A DNA stretch of 64,000 nucleotides from Macrostomum hystrix (taxonomy: Eukaryota > Platyhelminthes > Macrostomidae): positions 4,449,001 through 4,513,000 of the forward strand of contig CATNEN010000030.1 in the NCBI GenBank assembly GCA_950097015.1, read 5' to 3'. The notes beneath the pieces are model-generated. The model did not search any database, was not told the origin of the DNA, and saw nothing but the letters and a program-made list of their open reading frames with translations. The position numbers were made by a program, and so were the translations under genes. This document shows positions 22,805 through 34,819 of the stretch, one piece after another. The first letter of the stretch is position 1. Every line of letters starts with the position of its first letter.

Positions 22805-24066
22805 TTGCGAGTCACCTCAAGGCCTGGGGATACACCACATTCTTCGTTCTTCCCCTTGGTGCGAAAATGAATAGGCCAGCTGGAGTTCCAACACGGGAGC
22901 AGGCGACATAAAGCTGCCCATGCGAGAAGCAAGGAGTCTCCAGGTTGATGCCAGCCACCTTCAGCGACTGTCCCTGAGCCTTGTTAATAGTCATCGCAAA
23001 GCACACTCTCACAGGGAACTGCAGTCGCTTGAACTGAAATGGCAGGTCCGTGGGGATAATTGGAATCCGGGGAACGAACACAGACTCTCCTCTGCCAGAT
23101 CCAGTCATTATCGTGGCCTCAATCACGTGTGGGAAGAGCCGCCTGACTATCAGTCTGGTGCCTTACACAGCCTTGGCGCATTCAGGTTGCGGAGGAGCAT
23201 AATTGGTGCCCCAACTTTAAGCTGCAAGTTGTGCGATGGAGTTCCAGGAGGATCTAGAGAGTTCAGAAACTCAACAGGATACTCCACAGCGGTGTCATCA
23301 GTCAACGTTGTATCAATTGACTTGTAGGTGAAAACTGCACCTGGCAACTCCTGAAGCAGTTGGTAGTTAATTTCGTTGGCGGCATCATTTCTAGGACACA
23401 GAATTGCCCTCTCTGACAGCCAGTCAACGCCAGCCTCTCTCTTCCTTCTATCCCAGGCAGGCTGGAGAGAAATATCGACCGGAGAGCCCTGCGCACTGGG
23501 ACGCCACCGCACTCACCGCACTCAGTCTCAGTGCTGCTTGGGGGCCAGTAGACAGTCTAGGGGTTTGGGCTGTGTACATTCACGGCTTGAAATACAATGT
23601 ACAGTCTGGGGCTTCGGCACCCGGGGAAGGGAGGGGGTGGCTGTAATAAAATTTGGCCCGCAGAGTGGCGGAGGGGAGTTGGGGTGGCTGTCCTCGGAAA
23701 ACAAAAAGTGACTCACTTTGAGATGATGCAGCTTTGCTCTGGATTGAGTAGAGATGTTCAAAATTGACAGCATTGTTGGAAAACATGTAAAGTGTATGTG
23801 GATCAAATTTGGAGAAAATCTGACAAAGTGGGGCGACGATATGTCGAATTGAGTGATTTTTTGACGATTTTTGAGCAGTTTTTTGCACTTTTGAGCAGGA
23901 AGGAAATGATTTTTCGGGAATTTGAGTAGCCTATTGCACTCAGCGTAGGTGGTTTTAGGTATGTGCAAAGTTTGGTGCGATTTGGTTGAGCGGTTTCGGC
24001 GTCTATAAAGACAAAAGGTTGCACACAGACAGACAGACGGACAGAGTTTTCACTTTTATATATATA
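22805..24066 (-). mobile_element. Helitron-like element remnant
   Basis: The minus strand encodes the C-terminal part of a Helitron-type PIF1 helicase (22812-23512). On the element's 5' side, at 24020-24066, is a short GACA repeat next to an AT-rich stretch (TTTTATATATATAGATAT), a combination often seen at ends of Helitron-like or non-LTR elements. Rep/HUH motifs are absent, so the copy is internally deleted or truncated. Element limits are inference. Confidence 0.55.
22812..23512 (-). pseudogene. Helitron PIF1-like helicase, C-terminal fragment
   Basis: In minus-strand order, the first frame gives WLSERAILCPRNDAANEIN and LKVGAPIMLLRNLNAPRLC. A one-base loss near 23158-23165 then shifts the frame, and the second frame (to the stop at 22812) gives FAMTINKAQGQSLKVAGI and GQLYVACSRVG. 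These are helicase motifs V and VI of the Helitron/PIF1 family. Upstream helicase motifs (Walker A and B) and the Rep domain are missing. With truncation plus frameshift it is not functional. Confidence 0.85.
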
Positions 24067-24069
24067 GAT

Positions 24070-24510
24070 ATATCAAGGAGGACAAGGTCACATCTACTCC
24101 AACTTGGATATAAACATTGCTTGATTTAAATTATTTAGGAGCAAATTTTAAAACCAGTTAAATTTATATAAACTATATGGCAATATTTAGATTCTATTAT
24201 TGCACATATATTTGATTAGCTAATTTGTAAAGTGTGCCATAGTTATTTAATTTGTAAAAAATAGATTTTGAAGACTATTTTATTGGCACTAAAAATATAA
24301 GACTGACCAAAATGCCATTTTAACAATATATTATAATCACTTTAACACACCTAATGCTAAATGTTCTATGGGTTATGGATTACAATTTACATTGGTCCAA
24401 TTGCTATTTGGTTTAATAAATATATATCTTCAAAAAGCTTAATCATAAACTGTAAAAAATTGAATAGAGAAAAGAAGTTACTAAAATTGATTTATTTAGA
24501 ATAGATAGTT
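24070..24510. other. AT-rich spacer in repeat cluster
   Basis: Very AT-rich with no gene and no clear repeat end. Confidence 0.4.
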
Positions 24511-24514
24511 TCTA

Positions 24515-24690
24515 CTCTATCTGGGGAAAGGTAGGCATTTGTATGGCTGGGATATATTTGTACATACTATGGTAGCCTATTATAGCAAGCTGCCATGCAG
24601 ATAAGGTGGGCAATATTAGTATAGATCCATGTGGAAAAAGTTGGCACTATTTGCATAGGACCATGCCAAAAAGCACAGATTTTTTAAAGA
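24515..24690 (+). repeat. Interspersed repeat copy 2 (inverted relative to copy 1)
   Basis: Same family as 21960-22145 but in opposite orientation. The two copies bracket the hAT-like MITE and the Helitron remnant. Here the GGTCCCATG arm is degraded, so the strong hairpin of copy 1 is lost. Confidence 0.65.
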
Positions 24691-25053
24691 AACTTTTTGG
24701 GAAAACTTGTTGTTTTCTGTTTCTATAACAACTGTAGAAGACAGATAAATCAAACTAGGCCTCCTTAAATCCTAATAGGCCTAGCAAAAGTTGACAGAGC
24801 AACAACTGCAGCTCTAGCAAAGCTAACAAAGCATATTACAGAGCTAGGCCTATCCAAACTTGGAGAACAGCTGCCCCTGAGGCTTATGTGTTCATGCAAG
24901 CATGCATGTATGTATGCATGTATTCAAGCAACAATGAATACATGCAAGTTGTTAAAATGATTCAAAATATTATCTGCACTTGTCTTACAATTTCTGCTTT
25001 CATTAGGCTACATTTTCTAAAAATTGCTTTTCCCTTTTCCCTAGTTGTTTTGC

Positions 25054-25147
25054 TTAAAAAACTCACGATGACATATAAATGGTTTTTTATAACTATAATT
25101 ACAATTATATTAAAAAAACTATTTATATGTCATCGCGGGTTTTTTAA
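25054..25147. repeat. Fold-back element, arms of about 36 bp
   Basis: Left arm 25054-25089 (ending in ACATATAAATGGTTTTTTAT) and right arm 25110-25147 are reverse complements with about three mismatches, around a spacer of about 20 nt. Both outer ends read TTAAAAAACyC. Probably a short MITE or structured repeat. No clear target duplication was found. Confidence 0.8.
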
Positions 25148-25224
25148 TACATCAATAATTAAACTCTTTGACATTGATATAAATTAGCTAATCAGAAATA
25201 TACCATAAAAAGCACCGATGGCAA

Positions 25225-25510
25225 TGGGCGTCATACATGCGCAATACCCGGCCAAACCGGCCAGGTGAAACGAGGGCCAAGCAAGGTAAGTCGCAAAAAC
25301 CAATCCACCAAGCGCAAAAAAATCAAAGGGGGGACCAAGGGACAAAAAAGGAAGGCGTGAAGAAAAGGAAAAAGGGGAGAGAAAAAGAGAGCAAATGAGA
25401 GCAAACTAAGTCGTAAATAGAGCAATGAAACGAACTAAGTCGCAAATGAGAGCAAAAACTAAGTCGCACGGCCGGCTACGATTTGGGAGGTTGCGCATGT
25501 ATGATGGGCG
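25225..25510. mobile_element. 274-bp inverted-repeat MITE with 6-bp target duplication
   Basis: The element is 25231-25504 with perfect 14-bp inverted ends (TCATACATGCGCAA). Direct repeats TGGGCG flank it at 25225-25230 and 25505-25510. Inside are three or more copies of an AACTAAGTCGCAAATGAG-type motif and GGCCGG-rich subterminal segments. It has no coding capacity. A 6-bp duplication does not match the common hAT (8), Tc1 (TA) or piggyBac (TTAA) classes, so superfamily is open. Confidence 0.75.
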
Positions 25511-27300
25511 TGCAATTCATAATAATAGTAGTTATGATATAATATTTTATAAATGAAAATTTTCTACAACCTGCGCTGGTTTGTAGATGAAAACAGGCAT
25601 TATACGAATAATTATAACTACGTCCAATACCAATAGTATTAGCTACCTTTATCTCTGGCCGGCTACAGGACGGCTACATTTCGCAACTTATTTTGAGTCT
25701 ACTTTGCCTATTAGGCCTATGCCTTAAAAATACGACAGAAAGAAAGAAACAGAACAGAACAAAGGTTCTGTGACGCATAGAGATATACCACAGGAAGATA
25801 GAAAAGCAGTAGGAATAAATCATAAATGTTGATTTCTCGTTTTACAAGTTATGGCCAAGCGAGGACAACAACGAAAATTCAAAACTTAGGTATAGACAAA
25901 CAAATATTTTTAATGCATATTCTTAAGTTTATTTTTTACGAAATGAATAGTTCGCTCAAATACTTTTTTGTCCTTGATTTATCTTTTGGCAGCTACGTTG
26001 CAATAAATCTATAGCCCAAACAGTATTGTACAACACCCTACGTTATTTCGATTCACGTTGTAAATAGTTTCGATTACGTAATTTGCTGCAAAAATAATTT
26101 CAGGCAAAAATAATTTAAAGCCTCAACAGCACGGAGAACATCACGGGGATTCTCTCACGGAGATACGTAACGTACACACGCACGTATTCAGCTCGATTCC
26201 GCAAGCAATATGTTCAAAATGAGCAAACTGCAAGACTAAGAACTATACTTATGAACTTGTATACATGCATCCGTATGAGTAATTTAACTGTATCGCTACG
26301 CTTTGAGCACTGTAGCAGGATTATAGTATGAAGGACGCACTAAGCTTAATAAGCACGAAGCAAACAAATAAATTTAATTGTTTTTTTTCAACATTGCGCT
26401 TATTACTTAGCTACTTAGCTACAGAAACATTACAGCAGAGAGCGTGGATTGGCATACTGCAGTTCTGATCCACTGCATGCCGAATAAGGAGTCTGAATTC
26501 TGTGAAAAGGCGCGGGATTACCGGCCTTTTGCATTTATCACCGACGCTTTTAGGGAAGATAATACAATATTAATTCTTTACTGCAGAGATCCGCAGATGA
26601 ATGGCGCGGCAACGTAGACTTGGTCGTAGAATTTTGCCTCTTAATTCGATCATGTACAAAAAGTAGCGACAAAAGCTGGTCTCCATATAAAAAAAAGAAA
26701 ACTACTGCCCTCCGCTTCACCACGGGCTGTCAAACGCTGTAATCAAACAGCAGCCAAACTTCCTACTCGTATCCCCAAAATTTATATTTCTCCAATCATT
26801 AATGCCCCAAAATTAAATAATTCCAGAATCAAGTTCTGCAAGTCTTTCATTAGCCCTCAAATTTCTTATCTCCTATATTATCGATCCTCTCCCAAATATC
26901 CTAAATTGTAGGGATGTGAAATGCATTATCGATTTCTTTTGGGAAGTGATATTTGGGGAATATGAATCGAAGTTTGTTGTTTGTGAAACTTGGGTGACAT
27001 GCATGATCTGTTGGTTATGAAAGCACCTCATTCATCCTTACGTGAAATTCCGGGCTGTTGAAAGTGCTTGCCGAAGCACTTTGGGGATGTGAAGCTTGTT
27101 GGTTGAAAGTACCTCATTTCATCATTCTGAGCGCCCGCTTCACCGACACCAGAGCACTGCACATCCACTGCAGACTTTTTGTCACACATAAAAGCCAAGA
27201 TCGAGAGCTCTCTTTCCAAGATCTGCCAAGTCTGTGGAAAATGTCAATAATCGTTTCAGCCGCTCGACCAGGCTGATGGAGGGCATGGATGCAACTCAGC
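25511..27300. other. Intergenic, nothing supported
   Basis: AT-rich with no coding signal. The last 250 bp (from about 27040) become GC-richer and may be the degraded upstream part of the non-LTR element that follows. Confidence 0.4.
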
Positions 27301-27304
27301 ACCC

Positions 27305-28533
27305 TTTCTTAGATATCTTAGATGCGTGAACCGGTCCGTGCCCACCAGCGTATAGAGCAGCGTAAAGCACAACGTGGTACGTTGACCCAGATCCTCGAAC
27401 TCCGCCGTGTCATCGAGGAGGCGCGCATCCGCCAGTCAACGCCGATCGTGGTGTTTATTGACTTTCGAAAGGCGTTTGACTCGGTGTCGAATGCCGCGCT
27501 CCCATTCATCCTCCGTGCCTACCGGGTACCACAGCAGCTATTTGCAGCGGTCATGTCATTGTATCGCAACACGCGCAGTGCTGCTGTGACGGCGCACAGC
27601 CTGCAGAATGCTCATCAGGAGTGCTGCAGGGCGACACGCTGGCCCAGTTCCTCCTCACGCTTTTCCTGGACTGGGTGCTTCGGACAGAGCAGCCGTCAGA
27701 CGAAGACGGCTTTCTACTGCGTAGATGGATTGATCGCCGCCATTATGAGAAGCGCCTCAGCGTGCTTGGCTACGCCGACGACCTCGCCATTCCGTCCTCG
27801 TCTGTTAAAGGCACCCAGCGCCAGACAGACAGGTTGGTCGAGGTGGCATCAAGTGTTGGCCGATGTAACCGAGGTGGCATCAAGCGTCGGCCTTAAGACC
27901 GAGGTGCTGACCGCTCGGCAGACATTCAAGCGTACCTGACGTGCCGCGGCGCAGACAGGCAGATCAGCTTGCTCGCACGCTGTCAGCAGTTTACTTACCT
28001 CGGCGACCTGGTGCACCACGTTGAGGAGAACATCCGGCGGCGCAGAGGATTCGCATGCGCGGCCTAACGGTCGATTCGTGCCGTCCTCCAGTCCAAGGCG
28101 CTGCCTGACCGCCAGAGAGCTCGGCTTTGGCAGACGGTGGTCGAGAACGTCCTGCCGAGTCGTGGACCCTGATGGCTACGCTGGAGAGGCAGCTGGACTC
28201 GGAGCACTCGGGGCTTCTGCGGCCTTCCAAGCTGACGAGAGCGTCAGGTCCCAGGCTCTCTACGCTACGAGCTAATTCCAGAGCCCTGCTGCAACGCCCC
28301 TCCACCACCCTGCGCCAGCGGCGAATTCGACTAGCGGGTCATATGATTCGGGCTGAAAATTACTGCCGCCAACCTGTCCAGGACGTCCTGCTGCTCACCT
28401 TGCAGGGCCCATTCAGGCGCGGCCAGGCTGGGACCCTCAGCTACGTCGACTGCCTGCTAAGCGACTTCGGGGCGCCAGACACTGCCAACGGGGCGGACTT
28501 TGTTCGCACACTGGCTCTGCGGCACGCCATCTG
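27305..28533 (+). pseudogene. Non-LTR retrotransposon reverse transcriptase, decayed
   Basis: Reverse-transcriptase motifs appear in order but in different frames: TPIVVFIDFRKAFDSVSNAA (palm motif with catalytic D), then LQGDTLAQFLLTLFLDWVLR, then LSVLGYADDLA (YADD box), a QQFTYLGDLV segment, and RQRRIRLAGHMIRAENYC near the end. At least three frame changes and internal stops show it is inactive. The order and C-terminal AGH segment match LINE-type ORF2 proteins. The clade is not assigned. Confidence 0.88.
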
Positions 28534-28539
28534 ACGCTG

Positions 28540-30430
28540 CCTCTCTGACTTTTGGGACTTGCGCCCTTTTTTGTTGCTGCCGTTGATATTGACCTCTAGT
28601 TCATGTTTTTATCACTTTCTGAACCCGAATGAAACTGAACAGTTTCCTTGTAATGAGCCTCTTTTGTTGCTTAGGTTTCATAAAACAAATAATTTTCTCA
28701 CTACAGCAGCCAAATTATCTAATTATGCGCTGATGGCATAGTGACAGTACGAGTAGCAAGCTATTGATTACTTTATCATAACCCCCAACTCCGCTTTTTC
28801 CCACCCTGCTCCCTTCTGCATCCCGTGTTCGATGCTGCTTTACATGACATATTGAATAAATAGCGATAAACTGACAATAAATGCCTAGGACGCTTGTACG
28901 AGACTCGTATGCTTATTTTATTATCACCGAGTTGATTAATCAAACATGCTGAAAGCGAGGTAAAATAATCAATCTAAAAAACAGGAATTACTTTTTGCAA
29001 TTGTGAAATTTAATCATGATTAAGCTCGTAAATATGCTACAGACCAAACATGTACTTTCGGTTGAGAAATACTCGTATGTTTTATACATGACATGTTTTA
29101 TATAACATTCGCTTTTGCGAAATATCTCTAGCTCTATCTCCCAGAAAAGATCTTGAACCAAGCGTCAATGTAGGTTTCTTATTTTATAAACAATTAAGCA
29201 TTTGTGCTGTTTAGTGATTAACTTTGTACTTGTGGTGTAGCACAACAAAATATAAAAAGTGAGTTCTTCGCCTTTATTAAAGAAAGAAATATCTGACTAA
29301 AGTAAAAATGGGAAGATTATTAACAGACAAGCAGCTTCGCATGCAGTTTGAGGAAAGCTACAGCAACAGCACGGTTTGATACAGCTAGAAGAAGATGGTC
29401 AGGAGGTCTTGGTACAAACCTTCACGTCTTTCTCAGAAAAAAAACATTGCAGAAAACGGAGGGATTGCAATAAAAAAGCAGAAAGGATCTCATTAGGAAT
29501 GTTACGTATTGTAGCTCGTAGTATCTCCGAGTACGAATTAAAAAATAAACAGTTATTTATTTATCTCTAAGGACGTAATCTGCTATATTCTACGAGCTAC
29601 ATCGAGGTCCTGAAAAATGATGAGCTGATTCTTAATCTCAACGGAACTTGAAAACAGTACGTAAGAATCGGAAAACCGATTGCCAAATTTTAATAACCAG
29701 CTTTTTTAAAAACTGATAAAACTTTCATGAAAGCTAATTTTGATACAGGAATTGGCAGATTTTGTAAGACGAATTTCTAAAAATATGCAGCAGTTGAACA
29801 CAACACATTAGTATCATAAATATATACTCGTAGTTAAGTTTTCGTGAGATTCGCAAAAGCAAAAGCAAGAAAACTCATCCAAAACTGCATAAAGACATTC
29901 TACCAAATTAAAAACAAACCTGTATTTACGCCCTCGATCGACTAAGCATTTAGGGATTTAGAAAACTATCAGTTTTCAAGAAGAGCTTTACTGCCAAAGC
30001 TTAGGAACAATGAAACCCAACAACAGTACAGGAACAAAATTCGTAAACTTTTGCTGCGCATTTCGAGTAATTTCCAACTGTTATTGTAAACAGTAATAAT
30101 GGCTTTTAGGCCTTCATATGAAAGTAAAAGTGCATTATACACAAATTATATCATTGTATGAACGATTCTATGTACGTTCGTACTTCTAGTTAGGTATCTA
30201 GACTGTTCGAATGTGTTTTGAGAGATGAAAATTAAAGTAGCTTATGAGCAGCCATGATCTTTGACTCTCGCTTGAGATCTACAGCGAGAACCTGTATAAA
30301 ACTTGCTATCTTAGTTGCAGTTTGTATTGCACAACACTGCTTTCAGCATACTTATATATGAACAGCAAAAGTTTACAAAAAGTAAACTACTCTTTTACAC
30401 GTAGGTTTGTGCTAGCACGTCTTTGACCAA
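28540..30430. other. Intergenic, nothing supported
   Basis: AT-rich with no coding signal; includes the 3' flank of the BK gene on the minus strand. Confidence 0.45.
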
Positions 30431-30434
30431 CAGT

Positions 30435-33400
30435 TCACTGAAATGGTACTAGACAGTAGACAAGGTCGGAATTAATCAGTCGAAATTCCGCAGGCGGGTT
30501 TGTGACGACCACTCTCTTGGTGGTCTGTACATCGCCCATGTTGTAGCTGTCCCTGTATCGGTACACACCGAAGCAAAGAATTCCATGGGACTTCAGTACG
30601 CCAGTGAATAGCTCGCCATATGTTGACTGGCCATAAGTACGCAGCCGTGTGTCCAGCATTGATAGCTGCATGATGCGGCAGCGATTTCTATTGGCCTCAA
30701 TCTCCGGAGTAGCCTCGGTGCCGTCCATGCTGAGACCCTCGGCCATTAAAATCTCCATCTCCGGCGTTGCCCCACCAGTGACAAGTGTTCGAATCAATGT
30801 CATCGCGTTCATGTTGTAAAACACAGTCGACATCAGCGAGTCGAGAACATCCGTTGTGAACGCGTTACCGCATGCGTACGGCTGTGAGTTGTAGATTTCC
30901 TCTTCATCTGAGTCATTGTCATCTTGGTCCAAAAATTGAATATTTTTGCCGACAAAAATTTCCGTCAGAATCGGAATGGAAACCTTAGACATTAGAGACT
31001 TTGCCTTGGCATCCTTATTCTGGAAAGCCTGCATCTGGGCCTGGACGCCGGTGTCCAGTTCTTCTGAAAAAGACATTGCCTTAATATTGAGTGTGCACAG
31101 TACTACTTCTTTATCCATCAGGTAAGGATCCATTTGGTCCTTCCACTTGGATTTTGCACTCATGATGACGCACATATCGCACAGGTTAATCTTGGCGCTT
31201 CGCAGAATAACGCGGCTCATTGGCGATCCCGGGAACATATAAATTTTAGGGAAATTCTTAAGTGAGTGCCACTCGCTCTGCAGGAATTCCAGATTGCCAA
31301 TGAACACAATCGGCTTCAACTCATTTAGACGGAAGCTGCTGGCCCTCAGAGGCATGACGAAGCTCCGGAGACCAATGAGAGGCGAATCGCTATCAGCAAA
31401 CATAATCACTATGTAGTGCTCTCGAAGGTTATACCGACTAACGTTGGCGGGAGTCAGCATGACATCCTCGAAGTTCTTTTCAGGACACCAGTGAAACATG
31501 CCAGTTAGGTCAAAGTACTCTGTATTCTGCTTGTTTGGATCGTCGCTAGAGAATTCAGCGTACTGTTGGTCATCGGCACCGAACTCTGTCTCTTGTACTG
31601 TGGCCAGGATCTTCTTTCTCGACGCCACTTGAATTTCCGGTCGGCGCACATTAGCACTATTGCCTCTCAGGCGAGTCACCTCGTGTGGCCCATCATGAGC
31701 AGGCGATTCTGGACCATTGATCTCAGGCTGGCAGCTGCACTTTCGAATCTGTCGCGGGTCAACCAGATCCCGATGGCACCTATTGCAGTACAGGTAAGCC
31801 CGTCGAACCTCCTCTTGAGAGTCCGCTACGAAGAAGCCATGACAGCCGTTGTAAATGAAGGCAGACCTGCCTGGCGGATTGATGGAAAGGAAGCGATCTC
31901 CATCACTGTTTTTGGCCTCGATGGCAAACAGAATTACCCGGAGCTTGTTGTAGCAGAGCATCACCGCCTCCTGGAATGTCATGCCAACGAACGCATTGCT
32001 GAAGTACTCCGAGTAAATCTCCATCGCACTGCCGTCCTGATAATCCTTTTCCCAACTTCCAATCAGATGCGAATCGCTCATCGATCTGGTAGAGAAGAGG
32101 TTCGCCATGAGAGTTGAGAAGCCAGGGGCAAGGCAGCTTTGAGCAAGGAAGCCCTGCTTCAGCTCAGCTACGCATAAGCACTCGTCCCCAAGCCGCCAGT
32201 CCCAGTTAGGAATATTCAGCAGGTAACCCTTGTTGTGATATTGAAGCAGTTGAATGATGCAACGAGTCTTCGGAGACACATTCTTGATCGAGATGACGCG
32301 CATGATGTTTGAAGCGTCCTCAGCATCCGGATCCTCGGCATACTTATTGCAAAGAATGATGGCTGCGGCTGACGATTCAAGGCAGACGCGTCTGGAATAG
32401 CAGTGACCAATGTACATTGTGGAATTTACGCACAATAAAAGGGTTGATAAGCTGAAAAAGTAACTTTGAATTTGCTGTGCTTTTACTCACAAAGCAGACA
32501 TTTATAATTATCATTTTGGGATAATAATTTTACCACCTTATAAATACCTTATCGTAGTTTATTCACGCTCTGAGAACTTACTGACAGTCGCTTGGATTAA
32601 GCACAGATCCTATGAAGTAGACAAGGTTGCCAAAATTTCTCTTCAACAGCGTCTGAAACTCCAGGCTGGGCTCCTTTTTATTGATGCAAACCACCTCGAC
32701 ATCTGTGTCCTCTCGGTCCTCGTGCAGGAAGTCCTCCAGGAAGCTCTGGATGGACTCTTTAGAGACCGCGCCGCAGACGACGACGTGCCGCCTGCCATGT
32801 TCCTTCTTGTAGCGGCCTGCGTACGGACTGCGACTGGTGATGATCTCGGCGATCTCCGGGATGAACGAAGCGAAGATACCCAGGGCCACCATTATATAAA
32901 ACGAAATGAAGAACTTGCCCCAGTCAGTTTTCGGTGAGAAATCTCCGAAGCCAACAGTGCTCATTGTTACGATGGTGAAGTACATGCAGTTGCCGAACGT
33001 AATGGGCTGCAATTTGGAGGACGATTGATAATTGAATGGCGTTTTAATGTTCTGTCTTAACAAAAATTTGTTATCAACTGTACTCTTTATATATTTTTTC
33101 CAGATATCTAAGTGAGAAAGTATAGTTTGCTAGGTGTTTGAATTATTGTTTTTAATAATTTTGCGCACTTCAAGGCGATAGGATCCATCCGGTATAGCAA
33201 TGGCTCAAATCTTGAATCTATAGAATTACACAGAAAGATGATAAAGGAGTTTCTACAAAAAACCTACGGCTAGAGATTCTGCAAATTCCCCATTCCCCGT
33301 TTCAATTCTTAACATTCTTGAAAAACAGCGCACACAATAACCGCATTTTTAAACCATAAAGCCATTTTGGTCAACTGAAGCGTCGTATATCGAGATATTC

Positions 33401-34817
33401 CTTTTATAGTATTCAAAAGTACGCTCTTTTTCAGCGTTGGACAGCAATTTCTAATCGAAGAAAACGCAGAAACGAATGAATGTTATTGAAGCAAGTCTCT
33501 CGCTTTTATATCGCTGTGATCCGGAACCGCTAATTTGCATTCTCATCCCACAGGACTGAAATACTGTCTTTCATAATGAATTCTAATGGGGAAGACCAGA
33601 GGAGTCAACCACAGGAAACCCGTGTGGAGCTGTGTAGTATCGTGAATTATAAACGGATGTGAATGCTTTTCCGTTGCTGCTACAAAAAGCTGAGAGTGGT
33701 TCGCATATGACCCTCTTCTGCAACTCCCAACGGCTTTCTTGGAAGACAATCTTACAATCGAACAAGCGCTGCACACCTTAAGCTGAGTAAACTAAAGGTA
33801 AGATTTCGTTCTAATCTAAATTCCTTTCAGCCCAAAAGTGCATTTTCAAATCGCGAGCCAAGCAGTCTAGGTGTGCATTCCAGAACATACCAAAATCTAT
33901 TTCTGGCCTGCGAGCTAATGACCCGTTGCACAAGAGCATAAAAACGAATCCTTTTTGTGAAACCTGGGATTTGAAATTTATTTTTTTGTTTCTAAATATG
34001 TACTTACGTTTGCATTAGAATAGTCGTACTGCGGATCGCCCCCGTTCTCAAAAAGGTGCGTTACCCCGGCTCCGATGACCCAAACGCTGAGAAACGTCGT
34101 GACCATTTGAAAGAAACGAATTATCGTGCCGGATTTCAGAACATTCAGGAATTGCAGCACGTCTGGCAGGGTCATAATGCGGAGGCAGCGAATGAATCTA
34201 AGGCCCAACCAGGACTGGTTCAGATAAATGTTAACGAAGGCAGGTGGAACGGTGCAGAAATCGACGATCGAGTATATCTCCACCCAGAACCAGATCTTGT
34301 CCTGCGCGGCCAGAAATCTTATGCAGAAGTAGATCAAAAAAACTATGTTGAATGCCAGATCCACCTGGTTCATAACATTCTGTGACCACGGAACGCAATT
34401 TTCAACAAAGCCAACTAGAAACGTGGCCTCGTAGATATAGATCCCAACTGAGGAAATGCTCAAGCAGAAGATGAGCACAACTAAGATGCGTCCTGTGATG
34501 CTCTGGGCGCTGATAAGCTCGTTGGCCCACTCCTTCACCTCAGACGTCCAGTCGATTCCATCGCTTCCTTCGTCAGCCTGGGCATCACTTTTGGCAACTA
34601 AATTGATTTCCTTGCCAATCTCAGTGCTGCCACCTTGTCTGCTGCGGCGCACGCGTTTGACCAGCCAACCGATGATACGAATCAGAATGAGAAGCAGCAG
34701 ACCACCGATAAAGGCGATACCGGTCGAGGCCAGGTGAATGTACCACATCCGCGTAGTGCACGCCATTACCACGCCTGTCGACGAGCTTCCAGAAGATGCT
34801 GCTGGAGTCGTTGTCAT
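30435..34817 (-). CDS. KCNMA1: Large-conductance calcium-activated K+ channel (Slo1/BK)
   Basis: Exons 34008-34817, 32582-33051 and 30435-32391 join in phase (0, then CA|A) into about 1078 residues. S0 is near 26-48 and S1-S6 follow. S4 reads SWLGLRFIRCLRIM. The pore signature is TMSTVGFGD (about 299-307). The RCK1 and RCK2 gating-ring domains follow, with the calcium bowl FLDQDDNDSDEEE near residue 913. RCK1 segments such as AEDPDAEDASNIMRVISIKN are almost unchanged from other animals. The linker carries CNRCH at the position of the CxxCH heme-binding motif of mammalian BK. The channel opens on depolarisation and cytosolic calcium to repolarise nerve and muscle membranes. The protein ends at CLVPFQ, soon after RCK2, so the long C-terminal tail of vertebrate channels is absent or in unseen exons. 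Confidence 0.97.
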
Positions 34818-34819
34818 GT

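Noticed and set aside
31566-32117. 183-residue + strand frame
   Set aside because: Antisense of the well-conserved BK exon 3.
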